64,000 nt of DNA. Source: Azolla caroliniana. Its lineage: Eukaryota; Polypodiophyta. Of the stretch, positions 45,443-58,331 are shown piece after piece. The notes beneath the pieces were generated by a model. That model ran no database searches. It had not been told where the DNA came from and worked only from the letters and a program-made list of their open reading frames with translations. Location of the stretch: positions 62,001-126,000 of the forward strand of contig JBHGNT010000068.1 in the NCBI GenBank assembly GCA_043228905.1. Reading direction: 5' to 3'. The position numbers and the translations under genes were made by a program. How positions within the stretch are numbered: the stretch's first letter is position 1; each line of letters begins with the position of its first letter.

Positions 45443-45890
45443 TTAAGCTTGAGCTCTTGGGATTGAAATTAGTAACTGTTTTGACAAGTTTATTGTTTCA
45501 CCATTATAATCCTTCATCATGTTATAATGTTATGAGGATTATTGCTCCACACTTGGGAGAGTATAAAGGAGGTGAGATGCCTATAGGATCAGTAAGGCAC
45601 AAAGTATACACAAGGTAGATTATATTAACAAAGGAGAAAGACTCAACAACATACAAAGTGGGAGGAGGGTGCTTTATATAGTCACCCTCTCTCTTCATTA
45701 ACTACAAGACTCATGGAGCATGGGGAATGTGAAAGCTCATAAGTTATGTGGCATAGAATATGATTCTATGACTCATACTAAATGTTAGAATACAAAGAGG
45801 TGACATAATGGTGACCCTTGACCGCTGGAGTGTCTATTCACTCTCAAGGTGAGTTCACACACTAGACCAAGTTGAGCTTGATTCTCAACA
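45325..45890 (-). repeat. Copia-2 3' LTR (with about 150 bp extra sequence and a long GA tract)
   Basis: 566 bp against 362 bp for the other LTR. Differences are a longer (GA)n run (45382-45441), a block of about 150 bp at 45442-45592 not present in the 5' LTR, and about 35 bp (45747-45781) that the 5' LTR lacks. The ends TGTAAAGAATCGGG...TTCTCAACA are shared. Confidence 0.88.
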
Positions 45891-45901
45891 CGCCCCCTCA
45901 A
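45891..45901 (-). promoter_or_regulatory. Copia-2 polypurine tract
   Basis: In element sense TTGAGGGGGCG directly precedes the 3' LTR. Confidence 0.75.
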
Positions 45902-46156
45902 GCTCAAGTTGGGTCGGTTTCAGACGGTATCTGAAATCCGCTTCGACTTGCGTTTCGGAGTCCGCGTCGACTCGCGCCAACTCGCATTTATGCGGAGTTG
46001 CGGAATCCGTGCTCCAGCTTGCGTTGTGCGTAGTTGCGAAGTCTATGCTTCGACTTGCGTCTTTCTTCGTGGCTTTGCGTGGTAGATCGGCTTTTCGCGG
46101 CTTCGTTGCGTAATCCACGCATTATTGCGTAGTGCACAGTTTGCGGAATCCACGCG

Positions 46157-49100
46157 TTATTGCATAATGTCTTCAGTACTCCCCCACAAGCTTGGCAGGT
46201 CAGGGGTCGTCAATCCGAGATCGGTCATGAATTGCCATAGCTTGTTGGCTCCTAAGTCTTTAGTGAAGATTTCAGCCGTTTGAAGATTGGTGCTAATGTG
46301 TTGTAGGTTGACATCGCCAGCTAGAACGCGCTCTCGGATAAAGTGATAGTGCACTTCGATGTGCTTTGTCCGCGTGTGGAACACCGGGTTCCGAGCTAGA
46401 GAGATACTGCTCATGTTGTCGCAATAAAGGGAAGTTGGATCCTTGATGGGTACGCCCAGATCCTTGAGTACCCTTTTGAGCCATACGGCTTCACATGCGG
46501 CCACTGGCGCGCCCCTGTATTCGGCCTCTGTGCTCGAAAGAGCGATGGTTGGTTGCTTTTTGCTGCCCCAAGATATTGCTCCGCTGCCGAGGGAGAAAAC
46601 AAATCCGGAGGTTGATCTTCTATCGGCTTTTTAGCCGGCCCAATCGGCGTCTGTGTACCCCTCGAGTCGTATTCGCATCGCGGTCTTGTAGAGGATGCTG
46701 CAATCCATTGTGCCGCTCACGTATCGTAGAACTCACTTAGCGCAATCCAAGTGAGTATCACACGGTGTTTGCATGAATTGGCTAAGGAGACCGACCAGAT
46801 AACTGAGATCGAGTCGAGTGATCGTGAGGTAGATGAGACTCCCAATGAGTTGCCGATATTGAGTCGGTTCACACGCTTTGGTGCCGGAGTTCGCATCTAG
46901 TTTGAGATTGCGATCGAGTGGGGTTGCGACGGATTTGCACTTAGCCATACCGAACTTGTATAACAAGTTGAGGATGTAGTGCCGTTGAGAAATCATGATT
47001 CCAGTTGGGGTCCGAATTACCTTGATGCCGAGGAAGTAATGGAGTTCCTTCATGTCCGTCATCTCGAGATTTGACCTTATTGATTTCGATGAGATGCTCA
47101 CCTCCAATGACTAGGTCATCCACATATAAGATGATGACGATCGGACTTGCGGAATCGCTTCGTATGTAGAGGGAGTTGTCCGATTTTGACATACGGAAGC
47201 CGATTTCATGAAGATATTGCGTTATCTTCGAATGCCAAGCACGCGGTGCTTGCTTGAGGCCGTAGAGTGGCTTCTTGAGTCGGCATATAGCTTTCGGATG
47301 GGTGCTCGAGTTGAAGCTGGGTGGTTGTATCATGTACACCTCCTCTTCTAATTCGCCTTGTAGAAAGGCGTTCTTGACGTCCATTTGATGGAGGTGCCAC
47401 CCTTTCGCTGCGGCAAGCGCAATTACGGTCTGTACCGCTGTCATCTTTGCCACCGGGGCAAAGGTCTCCTCGTAGTCAACTCCGTGCATTTGGGCGTAGC
47501 CTTTCACTACGAGTCACGCTTTGTAGCGGTTGACGGAATCGTCGGCGTTGTAAATCCATCTGCATCCAATCGCCTTTTTATGTGGTGAGGTGGGAACGAG
47601 ATCTCACGTGTCGTTCTTCCGTAGTGCCTGCATCTCCTCGTTCATGGCTTCTATCCATCGCAGATCCTTGGCTGCTTCGGAAAATGTTTCCGACTCGCGT
47701 ACTGTCGCCACCTTCATCATAAAGGCATAGTGATATGCCATGTTAGTCATTGTAGCCGAATTGGCTAACCGGATTCTTTTCATGGGTGGAGCGACGGAGC
47801 TTTTCATTTGCAAAGATGAGGGCTTTCTTAGTTCCGATTGTTACATTGAAGCCGTTGAACTCACTGTCGAGTGAGTGAATCGACTCATCGTTGTTAAAGC
47901 GATCGTCTGCGTATTCCGCCATTTTTGCGTTGCCTTTGTCCATCTTCGGGCTACGCCATGATGTGCTTTGATCGCTCAAAGGCTCTTGTGGTCCACTCAT
48001 TCGGGTCGTGATCGGACTTTCTTCGAACATGCACGTAAGGCGATCTTCATCCTCTAACTCTTGTTCGGCGAATTCCGGGTCGAGCGGAGTCGGAGTCAAA
48101 GTTGTCTCTGCTGCGTACTAGGATGCAGACTCGTCAAAAACGACATCTTGACTTACTCGAGATTTCCGAGTTGGGGGGTTGTAGCACTTGTACCCCTTTT
48201 GCTCCAATGAGTATCCCACAAGGATACATTTCTCCGACTTCGGATCAAGCTTTTGACGCTTCTCGTCGGGGATGTGCACGTACGCTATCGTGCCGAATAT
48301 CCGGATCTGCGATAAGTCTGGCTTCTTTCCGAAGTGTTTTTCGTGCGGAGTGACCTCGTGCATGCTAGATGTTGTGCACTGGTTCATTAGGTAGACGAAC
48401 GTATTTGCAGCTTCGGCCCAATATAACTTGGGCATATGCTTCTCATTCATCATGGCCCGCGCTACTTCGAGGATGTGCCGATTTTTGCACTCGGCTTCTC
48501 CGTTTTGTTGCGGAGTGTGTCGGCTAGTGAATTCTCGTCGAATTCCTTCCTTTCGGAGATACGCCATGAAATCGTTCGAGAAGTACTCCTTGCCACCATC
48601 CGGTCGAAGACAACGTACATGTCGGTCCATGGCTTTCTCGACTTCATTCTTGAATGTTTGGAAGTGTCCGAACACTTCGCTCTTTTGCCGCATCGGGTAT
48701 ATCCAAGTGTGGCTAGAGAAATCATCGATGAAGAGCACGTAATATCGGCATCCGTCGAATGTAGCCGTCTATGCCGATCCCCATACATCAGAATTGACTA
48801 CGTCGAGTAGACCTTTGCTCATATTCCGCTCTTTCGGGAATGGGTGTCGTTGTTGCTTGCCAAATTGGCATGCTTCGCATACACCTTCAATCTCCTTCTC
48901 TTTGAATGTCGAGAGTCTGATGACGACTCCTTTCGATTTCATTGCTTTGAGCTTTTGGAGATTTATAGGGCCAATTCGCTTGTGCCATAGCTCTATGTCA
49001 GAGTCGGTTTTCGTGCTTTTTGCGAACATGGCGGATTTCATTTTGTGTGAATCGAGAATGAACATCTGGCCCTCTCTTCTTCCGCGCGTGATGATTCGGC

Positions 49101-50309
49101 CCTCTTTTTCGATGAAGCACCTTTCTTGGTCGAATCGTACTTGCATCCCTTGCTCAACCATTTGACCGACTGAGACCAAATTCTTCGTGATGGTGGGAAC
49201 ATGCAAGACATTTTTAATGTATGTTTGCTTACCTCTTTCGCCAAACGGAACATTGCCGATGTGCCGAATCGGGTGCGTAGTGTTGTCTCCGGTTTCGATA
49301 TAACCGGGTCGCTCCGGCTCTCGAAGTTCGAGAAACCATTCTTTGTGGGATTTCATATGGTTTAAGGCTCTGGAGTCCACAAACCATCCATCCTACAGAT
49401 TGAGGGCACGATTTGAGGTCAAGGCCGACATAGAGTTTGCTCTATGTTTCATCATGAACATTCCGCCACAGTCGGAGTTGCGTGCATAAATTCCGCCACG
49501 ATCTTCGTAGTCGGAGTTGTTCTCGTACATTCCACTATACTCTTCGTAGTCGGAATTGTGCACGTAATTCGTGAGGTCAGCTTGTGGAAGCCGATTCACG
49601 CATCTTCTTTTGGCACTCTTCTTCGTGGTGGCCGAGCTTTCCGCAATATCTGCATTCGGTTGCGTTTTAACGGCTCCGGCCGGAGTGGAAGCTCCCCCTT
49701 CTTGCAAAGGTTCCTCGTTGGCTTCCGTTTTGCGGCCGAAATTGGGAGTTCGCCTCGTTCGCCTTGTCCTTGGCCGAATCGGCCTCTCGACCGTTCGCGT
49801 CCTCTTCATCCGTTCAAGTGTGTGTAGAGCATGTGGCCTTCTGACTCATTGCTCCTTGTACGCACGTTGTTTTCTTTGACCAATAGCATTGATTCGAGCT
49901 CGAAGAAGGAGGGAGCTTTCTCTCGTGCTAGAACGGCGGTTCGCATCGCGCCAAACCGTGGTGCGAGGCCGCCGAGGCATATTTGAACCATCTCATCATC
50001 ATCGATATTTACGCTTATTGAGCCGAGCGAATCGCAAAGCTCCTTGATCTTCGAGGTGTATGTCGTGATGGACATGTCCCTTTGTTGAATGTTGTTCAAC
50101 TCTTGGCGGAGTTGAAGCCTTCTTGCGGTTGTGTTCGCCACGAAAATCTTTCGTAGATTTTCCCATGCCTCCTTCGGCGTCTTGGCTTCGCGAATGTAGC
50201 CAAGCATGTGATCGTGAACACATGTCGCCAAGAAATACATCACCCGGCTTGCGGCTTGCTCCCATGTCGCGTATCCGGGAGCCACTTCGGCGGGTCGGTC
50301 TTCATGCAC
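46157..50309 (-). pseudogene. Copia-2 gag-pol remnant
   Basis: Pieces in order on the minus strand: Gag (50309-49806, UBN2-type, with LGGLAPRFGAM); CCHC knuckle CRYCGKLGHHEEEC near 49650, in a different frame from its flanks; protease and pre-integrase (49380-48769), where the protease motif reads DSRALNHM instead of DSGA; integrase (48738-48118, TPQQNGEAECKNR); linker (48099-47604); RT (47507-46941, QMDVKNAF and YVDD); and the RT end and RNase H (47107-46733, 46504-46157). Several frameshifts and in-frame stops make it non-coding. Confidence 0.9.
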
Positions 50310-50579
50310 TCCTTTGATGTAGCCCCAATAGCCTTGTCTGACAAGTTATTGGTGCATCTTGTACTCCCAAGATGCGAAGTTATTTCAATCCAACTTCTCG
50401 GTAGGGAGAGCGCTCCCCATTTGAGTATTCATTATGTCGATTCTTCTTCTTCTTCTTCTCTCTTCGAATGTGAGCTATGTAGTGAAGCTACGATAGCGAT
50501 GAGCCGGTTCTTGGTCGTCGGCGTGGAGCACAACACACGATCACGATGAGGCGAATGGGCTAGATCGAATTACCAAATC

Positions 50580-50591
50580 GCTCTGATACCA
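50580..50591 (-). promoter_or_regulatory. Copia-2 primer binding site
   Basis: TGGTATCAGAGC in element sense, immediately next to the 5' LTR. Confidence 0.88.
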
Positions 50592-50639
50592 TGTAAAGAA
50601 TCGGGTATGATTCTTGTGTAGCGGAATAGGTGTGAACTA

Positions 50640-50689
<50 letters not shown>

Positions 50690-50953
50690 AAGACACAGAG
50701 TATACGCAAGGTAGATTATATTAACAAATGAGAATTACTCAACAACATACAAGGTGGGAGGAGGGTGCTTTATATAGTCACCCTCTCTCTTCATTAACTA
50801 CAAGACTCATGGAGTATGGGGAATGTGAAAGCTCATAAGTTAAATGCTAGAATACAAAGAGGTGACATAATGGTGACTCTTGACCGTTCGGAGTGTCTAT
50901 TCACTCTCAAGGTGAGTTAACACACTAGACCAAGTTGAGCTTGATTCTCAACA
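50592..50953 (-). repeat. Copia-2 5' LTR
   Basis: 362 bp starting TGTAAAGAATCGGG on the plus strand, with a (GA)n tract at 50643-50687, ending TTCTCAACA. Confidence 0.9.
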
Positions 50954-51419
50954 ATATTGTATGGTATGAGTGAACCTCTTGTCCGATAAAGGTTGAGATA
51001 ATTTAGGAGATATAGGAAAGATATGTGACTTCAACTTGTGTTTAAATTTTCTTACCACATTGGTTACCTCATTACCGTGACTATATTATGTGTTGTTGTA
51101 CCCACTTTTTTTTCTTGAGAAATATCCTCTATTGGTATTAAAAGAAAAGTGGCCAAATCCAATATACAATTTAGTGGTCCAATGTTACAAGAAATGTTGG
51201 GACTCCATGCCGAACGACCCTTGCCAACCTTTATAGGTAAAGATAATGATAAAAATACTTGTAAAAGTATTGGATGTGTAAATAAAGTACAACCAAGCCA
51301 TCCCATTCTCTAGATCAACAACATGAAGAGGAACCCAATATGAGTAAACACGTTCATGTTCACAAGTGAAAGGATCGTGCATTCTAGCTATAGATTCCTT
51401 TTATAATCTTGCAATTTTA
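50954..51419. other. Intergenic AT-rich DNA right of Copia-2
   Basis: No gene recognised. Confidence 0.4.
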
Positions 51420-53186
51420 GGCCATTTTCAGAAACTTGATACACTAGTATCACATGTTTTAAATAGCGTGTAAAATTGGCTAATTTTTTGAGATTTAACA
51501 AGTTTCAAAATGATAAATTATAAAATTGAATAGTTTTTCAATAAACGTTTAAACATTGATGGTTTGCAAATATGAAATGTAGTTAACTTAAAGAAAATCA
51601 CAATGGCTAACTAAAGGCACAAGTTAAGATTAATGGTTTCTTTTTGGAAAAAAAAAAGATTAATGGTTTCACCATCTTGAGAATATGTAGGTTCCAGAAG
51701 TGGAAGTTACATCTATTGTTAGACTTGAAAATGTTTTAAGTATACGAGGTAACATTGTAATCCTTAATGCAATTATCTATAAATTTAGTGCTCATTAACA
51801 TCCATAAATTCACAACTCAAGAAATGTATATAATATTCATAAACAATTTTGATAAATCCATAACTCCTAAAATGTAGATGATATTCATAAACTATCAAAA
51901 CTAGCAAACTTAGATGTAAACATTAATATATCAATTTGAACATATCACATAGTTATTAAGGTATCCACAATGTTCTCCTCTTCTTCATTTTGAGAGCTCC
52001 TCTACAAAATTTGTGAAGTAAATGACATTTGCAAGGTTCAATTATAATCAACACAATTATTAATGGTTTTTTGTTAATCAAGGAAGCACATGTTCATGTT
52101 TAGAGTTCATGTTTAGAAATATTCTTCTTTTTTCAAATAGAAGAGGTTTAGGGTTTACATGAAGTCGAATTGTACTAAAATCTCTGTTTTTACAAGAGAA
52201 AAGAGATGCATGTCGATACTGCAAAGAAGTATGTTGCACAACAAGACACCTTATGGTGAACATGTCTTTTATTGATTAACAAAAAACCATTAATAATTGT
52301 GTTGATGGTAATTGAACCTTGCAAATGTCATTTACGTGGTCTATAAAATATTCTCATGGTTCTTAATCACCACTTCAAACACTTAATGTTGATCTTTATA
52401 GTTTGGTTCATCTACAACAAAGAAACATTTATGTGAAACTAAGCACAACAACACGAGCATAACTCAAGTGACAAGGAAACTTGCAAGAACTCAAGGTGAG
52501 AATATTAATAGCTACACATGTGGATGGCCATGACCTAGGGCACCAATTCTGCATTGGTAAAGTTTTGAACGTGGTGATGCATTAAACTTTTGTAATACAT
52601 CTATCATTGACATTAGTGAGGTGGATATCATTGTGTATGACTTTACACTTACAAAAGTTGAATGTTTAAGGACGATAACGATAGACATAATAAAAGAGAT
52701 ATTACCAAGTCAAGAAGATATTACCAAGTCAAGAAGATATCTCAGATTGAAGGCGAACAAGATTTAGTGTAAACAATTTGGAGACACCATTTGGTGAAGA
52801 CAATGATTTGATTGGTACATTTGATAATGAGGAGGAAGAGTCACAATTGTATATTAGTTAGAGTAGTGATTCTCATGAAAGGAATGATGATAGTGATGCA
52901 AATGACTCCTAAATGTATTTTTTGTGCAACAATATGTAACAAATTTAAACAACATTTTATCGAATGAAATGAAAAAGTTGATTGTTTTGAAATCTTTCCC
53001 TTATAATTTCGTTAGGATCTAGAATACTACTAGTTGTAATTTCTCCTTAAAAATACACAAAGTTACTTTTCTTATTTGGCCAAAATTTGGCATTTTTCAA
53101 TTTTACCAAATGGTGAAAATTTTAGCTTTTCTATCAAGTTTTCGAGAACATGTGATACTGGTATCAAGGTGTTTTCTGAAATGGCC
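51420..53186. mobile_element. Putative DNA-transposon relic with imperfect terminal inverted repeats
   Basis: GGCCATTTTCAGAAAC...CTTGATAC...AGTATCACATGTT at 51420-51459 is matched in inverted orientation at 53147-53186 with small indels. The flanks are TTA on the left and AAA on the right, weakly Harbinger-like. Inside, 52680-52910 reads in part as an acidic tail (FGEDNDLIGTFDNEEEESQL). No intact transposase. The superfamily is uncertain. Confidence 0.5.
52018..52335. repeat. Foldback element with 64-bp inverted arms
   Basis: The left arm at 52018-52081 starts GTAAATGACATTTGCAAGGT and the right arm at 52272-52335 is its reverse complement with only one or two mismatches. A spacer of about 190 bp carries no gene. 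It is nested inside 51420-53186. No clear target-site duplication was found. Confidence 0.8.
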
Positions 53187-54222
53187 AAAAAAGCCCCAAA
53201 ATCAGACGGAATATTCCTTATCCTTCCATTTGTACGCAATCCTTCCACTCGTGAACTCATATGACTTGAATAAAAAAATCTTCACCGATGAGAACAACCA
53301 TTGTTTATGAATCTTTAGGGAATTCCAAGCAATAAAGCACCATCTTCCAACTGAAGCTCTTCTTGATAAGCATTTTATGGATTCTGCTTTCAGTGTACTT
53401 TTGACCTTGTAACAAAAAGAAGCATGATTGGGGCAATCGGTGTAATCCTTGGTAATATACATAAATACATATGTAGTTTGATTCCCAATGTCATAAACAA
53501 ATGAATCCAACACCTTACTCATCACTCTATACGAATTGCATCTCATCAAATAATTTAATCGAAAACCTCCCAATTCATTGTAACATTGGATGATGCCGAG
53601 GGAATGTTGTTGTTGTACCCGTTCTTAAAATAGGGGAAACATTAGTCGAGTTACAAGGGCACATAATATAAGTACTACACAAACTCAAGCAATGACTTTA
53701 GAGAGTTCCTATTCTCAAAAAGTTGACTACATTTGTGGAGAACTCAGATCATTTTCACTTTTGATACAAGCCCTAGATAAAGATTGATTGTGTTCCTAGG
53801 CAAGAGGATGATCAAGGAAGAAGACATTGTATAAGAGTTGGTAACAAGGTTGTGAATACATGTAGAGAACCTCGTCTTTGGTGAAAAAAGAATTATGGGG
53901 AAATTATGGTGAATCCTCGAAAATGTGATTAGGACTACTTGAGAAGTAGGGCTTGATTGTAAGATTATGTAGGATTAAATACTAATCTCAAAGAGTAAAG
54001 TTTAACTTCAAATTGTACAATCTTGACACTTGTAAAGTTATGAAGTCTTACTAGGCTAAGGCTGTGAAGTTGTGAAAATTATCATGATCCACCATAATAT
54101 CATGTGCCTTCCAAAAGTCATGGGTTGATACATTTATTATCTATAGAAATATAATGGTCATTTGAGGAGCAAGGTACCATCAATAAAACTAGGCCCATTT
54201 GTAGTTTAGAGTGTAAAGTTAT
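53187..54222. other. Intergenic DNA with one unassigned ORF
   Basis: The minus-strand ORF at 53202-53573 (123 residues, MGGFRLNYLMRCNSYRVMSK at its start) is the only sizeable frame. I recognise no family and it may be a transposon relic or chance. Confidence 0.35.
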
Positions 54223-54886
54223 AGGTATTGGGAACTCTTTTTTTTTTTTTTCCAAAAAAACACTACTTCGCATTAGTTAGCAAACAAAATTACATCATAG
54301 AACACCCAAAGTTCTTCTCACCAGCCCTCACTCTGGCCTTCCCACCAAAGTGGACATAGTCCCCACCTCATTTTCAACAAACGTATCCAAACAACTCCAA
54401 TAACCTAATAATTTGTACCATATCTATACAGATTTACAGCACCTAGACGCTGTTGGAAACCGGAAACAGCCATCGAGGTGCTTGGTAGTTCCATTGAGGC
54501 CCTGATGAGGATCTGCCCACCATAGGAGAATTACCCCATTTCAGCAAGAACTTTGATCGAGATCTTTCAGCTGCATCAGATTCCCCCTTGATTGAGTCGT
54601 ATCGTCCCCGCAGCCAAGATACCAACTCAAACCAGATATTTAATAATACCTCACCGCTAGGGATCTTTTGTTGTTGAAACACAAATTTACAACGGTTGGT
54701 CCAAATGTGCTAGACCGATAAACAAGACACCATCATCCATATCTCTTCAAAAAATTCTGAGTTAGTGCCATGTCAAACTCCAGCCTGTTGAAACACCTTG
54801 CCATCTTGCACTATAAAACCATGTCCGTGGGGGTTTAACTGTTCAGCCCAGCCTTCCCCTGTTAACTTCAGGTATTGGGAACTCTT
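54223..54886 (-). mobile_element. LINE-B copy 3: short 5'-truncated LINE with 17-bp duplication
   Basis: The perfect direct repeat AGGTATTGGGAACTCTT at 54223-54239 and 54870-54886 flanks a minus-strand element of 630 bp whose poly(A) appears as the T run at 54238-54252. The ORF at 54443-54682 gives the ORF2 extreme C-terminus ending GPQWNYQAPRWLFPVSNSV, matching LINE-B1. Only the last domain survives, as expected for early abortion of reverse transcription. Confidence 0.9.
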
Positions 54887-55234
54887 ATATTAAACAAGTT
54901 AACACTATACATATTGTTTCAGTCTTTACTATATGTGCATATGTATATTTTTAAAGCCCTTCTTAAGATTTAATTAGTTTCTTAATTAATAGTTAACACA
55001 ACGGATTGTGAGTGAGTTTGTGAGGTTATGATCAACCAAATGCTCAAGACTTTTTGTCAACCATTGTCGCCCAATTCACTACCAATTTACTAATAGGGTA
55101 TATGGTGGTTGAATCTCTTGGCGCACGACATCGCCATCGACATGGAGGTAGAACTCCATGGTCAATAGACGTGTTGTCGGTGGTGTGCACCTTGAGAAAA
55201 AATACATGTTTAAGCGGATGTAGTGGATGCCTAC
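54887..55234. other. Intergenic DNA
   Basis: No gene recognised. Confidence 0.4.
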
Positions 55235-55675
55235 ATAAATGTTGAGAGACAAGCTCAACATCGGCCGGATCAGTTGAGCAAGCCGAGGACCGGATCGGTT
55301 GGGACCGATCGGTTAGGCCGGATCGATCGGTACCAGTACGCAGACCGGTGCGTAGGAAGGCCGGATCGGTACAAAAACCGTGAGGCCATCGGAAAGATAT
55401 TCCGCAAGGAATATATTTGGGAGTTAGTGTAGGGGCTCCTTAATGAGCATTGAAGTACTGTCAGTACTTCTGTCAGTCTGAAAAGGACTTGTATAAAAGT
55501 GTTCATTGAACACACACGATGTACAAATCGAGTATTATTTTTTAATTGAGTTCTCGTGTTTACTTTCTCTCTGTCTCTCCCGTGCGTACTGTGCAAACCT
55601 AAGCTTTCCATTAAACCTGCGTTTTCTGTTGTTCGGTTTCCTATATTGCTTCCGCACGCCATACTTTACAATAAA
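55235..55675 (+). mobile_element. Solo LTR with 5-bp target-site duplication
   Basis: The 431-bp unit at 55240-55670 starts TGTTGAGAGAC and ends CATACTTTACA (TGT...ACA) and is flanked on both sides by ATAAA (55235-55239, 55671-55675). A TATA box (GTATAAAAG, about 55491-55499) followed by a pyrimidine-rich leader suggests plus orientation. No primer binding site, polypurine tract or internal coding region adjoins it, so it is the product of LTR-LTR recombination. It is not similar to the Copia-1 or Copia-2 LTRs. Confidence 0.82.
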
Positions 55676-58331
55676 CTTAACAAAAACTAGCAACCTACAT
55701 TGCATTGTACATGCCAATAAAATTGAAATATACCACTTTGCCAATGGTTTGATACTTTTGAGGTAATTAGAAATTCCCATGGTATGCCACCGACAAGTAG
55801 GCTCCAATAAATTACAATTAGATCAAATTTTGTAACCAATTATGCTTGAGAACTAAGTCCTCACAAAAACCATTAAAGCTTACAAAATATAATATCTATA
55901 TGATTTCCAATTCTGATTGTTTGTGATTTGCACACGATGTTTGCACTGATTATTGTTGGTTGAAGGAAAGAAAGTGTAATATAATGTGAGAATTGTTTGC
56001 AAGAACACAATTGTGGTCATTCATCCATCGTAAGTTAATGTCAACCAATGTTATATCTAGAAGAGTGTCCTTAACAACTATCCTTACCACACAAAACATG
56101 TTGCAGAGTGAATTCCTTATTAACATATTATTATGAAGATATGCATGTAAAATCCTTGTAGATGTTGGTGTCTATATTGTCAAGTTGGTTAGTGATAGAG
56201 ATATGAAGGAATGAATATATTTTGTTTTATGTTTAGTTCTTCCTAACATTTATACTTCCAACCCTTGTCAAATCACCTTGATCACCATCCCACCTAGCAA
56301 CTTAAGATATTTGTCATTTCTTTATAATGGCCAATCAAATTTATGCAAAGTTGTTTTTTCATTTCTTCTTGATGCACAAAATAACATCTCAAAAAAACAT
56401 TGTCCAATTCTGAAAACTGTCGACACTAAGTTTCATTCCTCTAGGATTAATCATTGTATCCTATGCTCTTTTGTGGTTTGATTTATGTTCTAAATTTTAA
56501 AATGGCTTGTGTTTGAGACTCACAAACCATTACCAAATACTATTCCGACCTCTACATGTTAATTTTGTACACCCAACGCCACTTGCTTCCAAAAGGAAGG
56601 AAGCTCTAGCTTATGGGGTTAACGGAGCAAAAAATTGAAAATAGCTAATTGGATGCAAATCCAAAATGACCCAAAAACAAATGGATGTAGTCACCAATTT
56701 TTTGACGGTTGCAAGTGGAGATCCTTCTTTCAGCGTTTCCAAAAGATAGTCATGAATGTTTTTTCTCAAAAGGTAAGCATATGACATCGTGGAAGAAGCC
56801 AATCGAAAAAAACTAACAAATCATATAGTGAACATTTTTGGTTCTTGAGTTATTTATGCCATTTTCAATGGACTTGCCTTGCAAGGTAGTTGGCTACTTG
56901 CAACTTGTGCCCTTCATATATTCAACAACCACATGACAACACCGTGAATGCTTTACGTGGAATTTGGAGGAAATGATTCCCAATGCTAAAGATGGGCCAT
57001 TCATTTCATTTCTATTTAGGAATCACAAATAATGACTCGTGGTTCGAACAAGGACTAGTTGGAATTGTAGTTGGAAAATCTTACTTTTCTATATGAGAAA
57101 AAACAATGGGTCCAATAATAATATTGCAGTTTGTACGATTAATAATTAGAAAGAAAGAGGGAGAAATCAATAAGAAAAGAGATGCATTGACCAAGCCAAC
57201 TCAAATGATGGCAATAATGCACAAAGAGGTCCCCTAAGAGAGAGCCAAGAAAGAAATATCAAGAATTAACAAATTATATATGTCAATGGAAAGAAGGTAT
57301 GACTCGGTAACAAAAAACATTAGAAATCACTAGATAACCCATGAGATGTCTAAAACAAAAACAAATCGATAAATAGTCAAGAATTGTGGCATCTACACTC
57401 GACAAAGACAAACAAGTCAAGTATAGGGGGAAACTACCTCCTCCAACTAGCCCCCAAAAGGTTGTATTTATAAGGCTCACAATGGCCTTTTATTGTTTAC
57501 GCTTTTAATTTTATATTTCAACCATTTGTTAGTGGGCAATTTGTGAGGTTTTATGCTCAACAAAGGAACCCCTTGATGTCTAAGAACTTAGAAGTCAACA
57601 TTAGTGTTCAATAAGGCTTGCTCGAAACAAGAAAGGGGTGATTCATGTGATATGTTGAAAGGACCATCTATTATATTGCAAGATATTTGCACCACAAATT
57701 TCTTCAGCATAACGTGTGATGCTCAATGCTTATAATGTATGTATATTTATGTATTTATTTTTTTCTCAAAACTAGCAAGGAACAAATTATGTGATACTTT
57801 CCAAAACTAGGAAGGGGTGATTGGCTTGTGATACTTTCTCGACAAGATGAACCTTTGTCTACTTGCAAGAGATTTTCATGAGAGAAGAACATGTTATGCT
57901 TGATGTTATTGGCATGTGTGTGAGAGAGAGAGAGAGGAAAAAAAGATACATTGGCTTCTTCCAAGAGGCCAAAATGGCCTATAAGACCAAACAAGAGATT
58001 ATATTTTAAAGTGTTGTCTTGTCTTTGAGAGAGAGCATGAAAAGAAAACCCTTTTTGAAGATGGCGTCTAGACTACCTAAATAAAGTCAACGAACAACTA
58101 CCCCAAAGTGGACATTGCATCATCCTAGGCACTAATAGATTGGAGATGGACTATCTTATGAGCAATTTCTTACTCATGAGATAATTTGAAATCCTAATTC
58201 CTCATGTTATGCCAACAAGAAGCAAGTTCATTGTATCCCTCAAAGCATTTCTTCATTTGTATGGATATGTGTGATTGTTAGGTATGGCCACCTTTTAAAG
58301 ACACGTCACACCATAGTGAGCCACATCTTTT
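55676..58331. other. Intergenic AT-rich DNA
   Basis: 2.6 kb without a recognised gene. Only short frames without motifs are present. Confidence 0.45.

Larger units (their letters stand above)
45325..50953 (-). mobile_element. Copia-2: degenerate Ty1/Copia retrotransposon
   Basis: A minus-strand element with LTRs at 50592-50953 (5') and 45325-45890 (3'), a tRNA-iMet primer binding site directly beside the 5' LTR and a polypurine tract at 45891-45901. Gag, protease, integrase, RT and RNase H are all recognisable but split over at least seven frames. The right flank starts ATATT, and ATATT also occurs on the left at 45308-45312, separated from the LTR start by a GT run. A duplication blurred by microsatellite growth is therefore likely. 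Confidence 0.9.

Noticed and set aside
48102-50549. Plus-strand ORFs across Copia-2 (and 11500-15274 across Copia-1)
   Set aside because: Antisense shadows of gag-pol; no independent motif.
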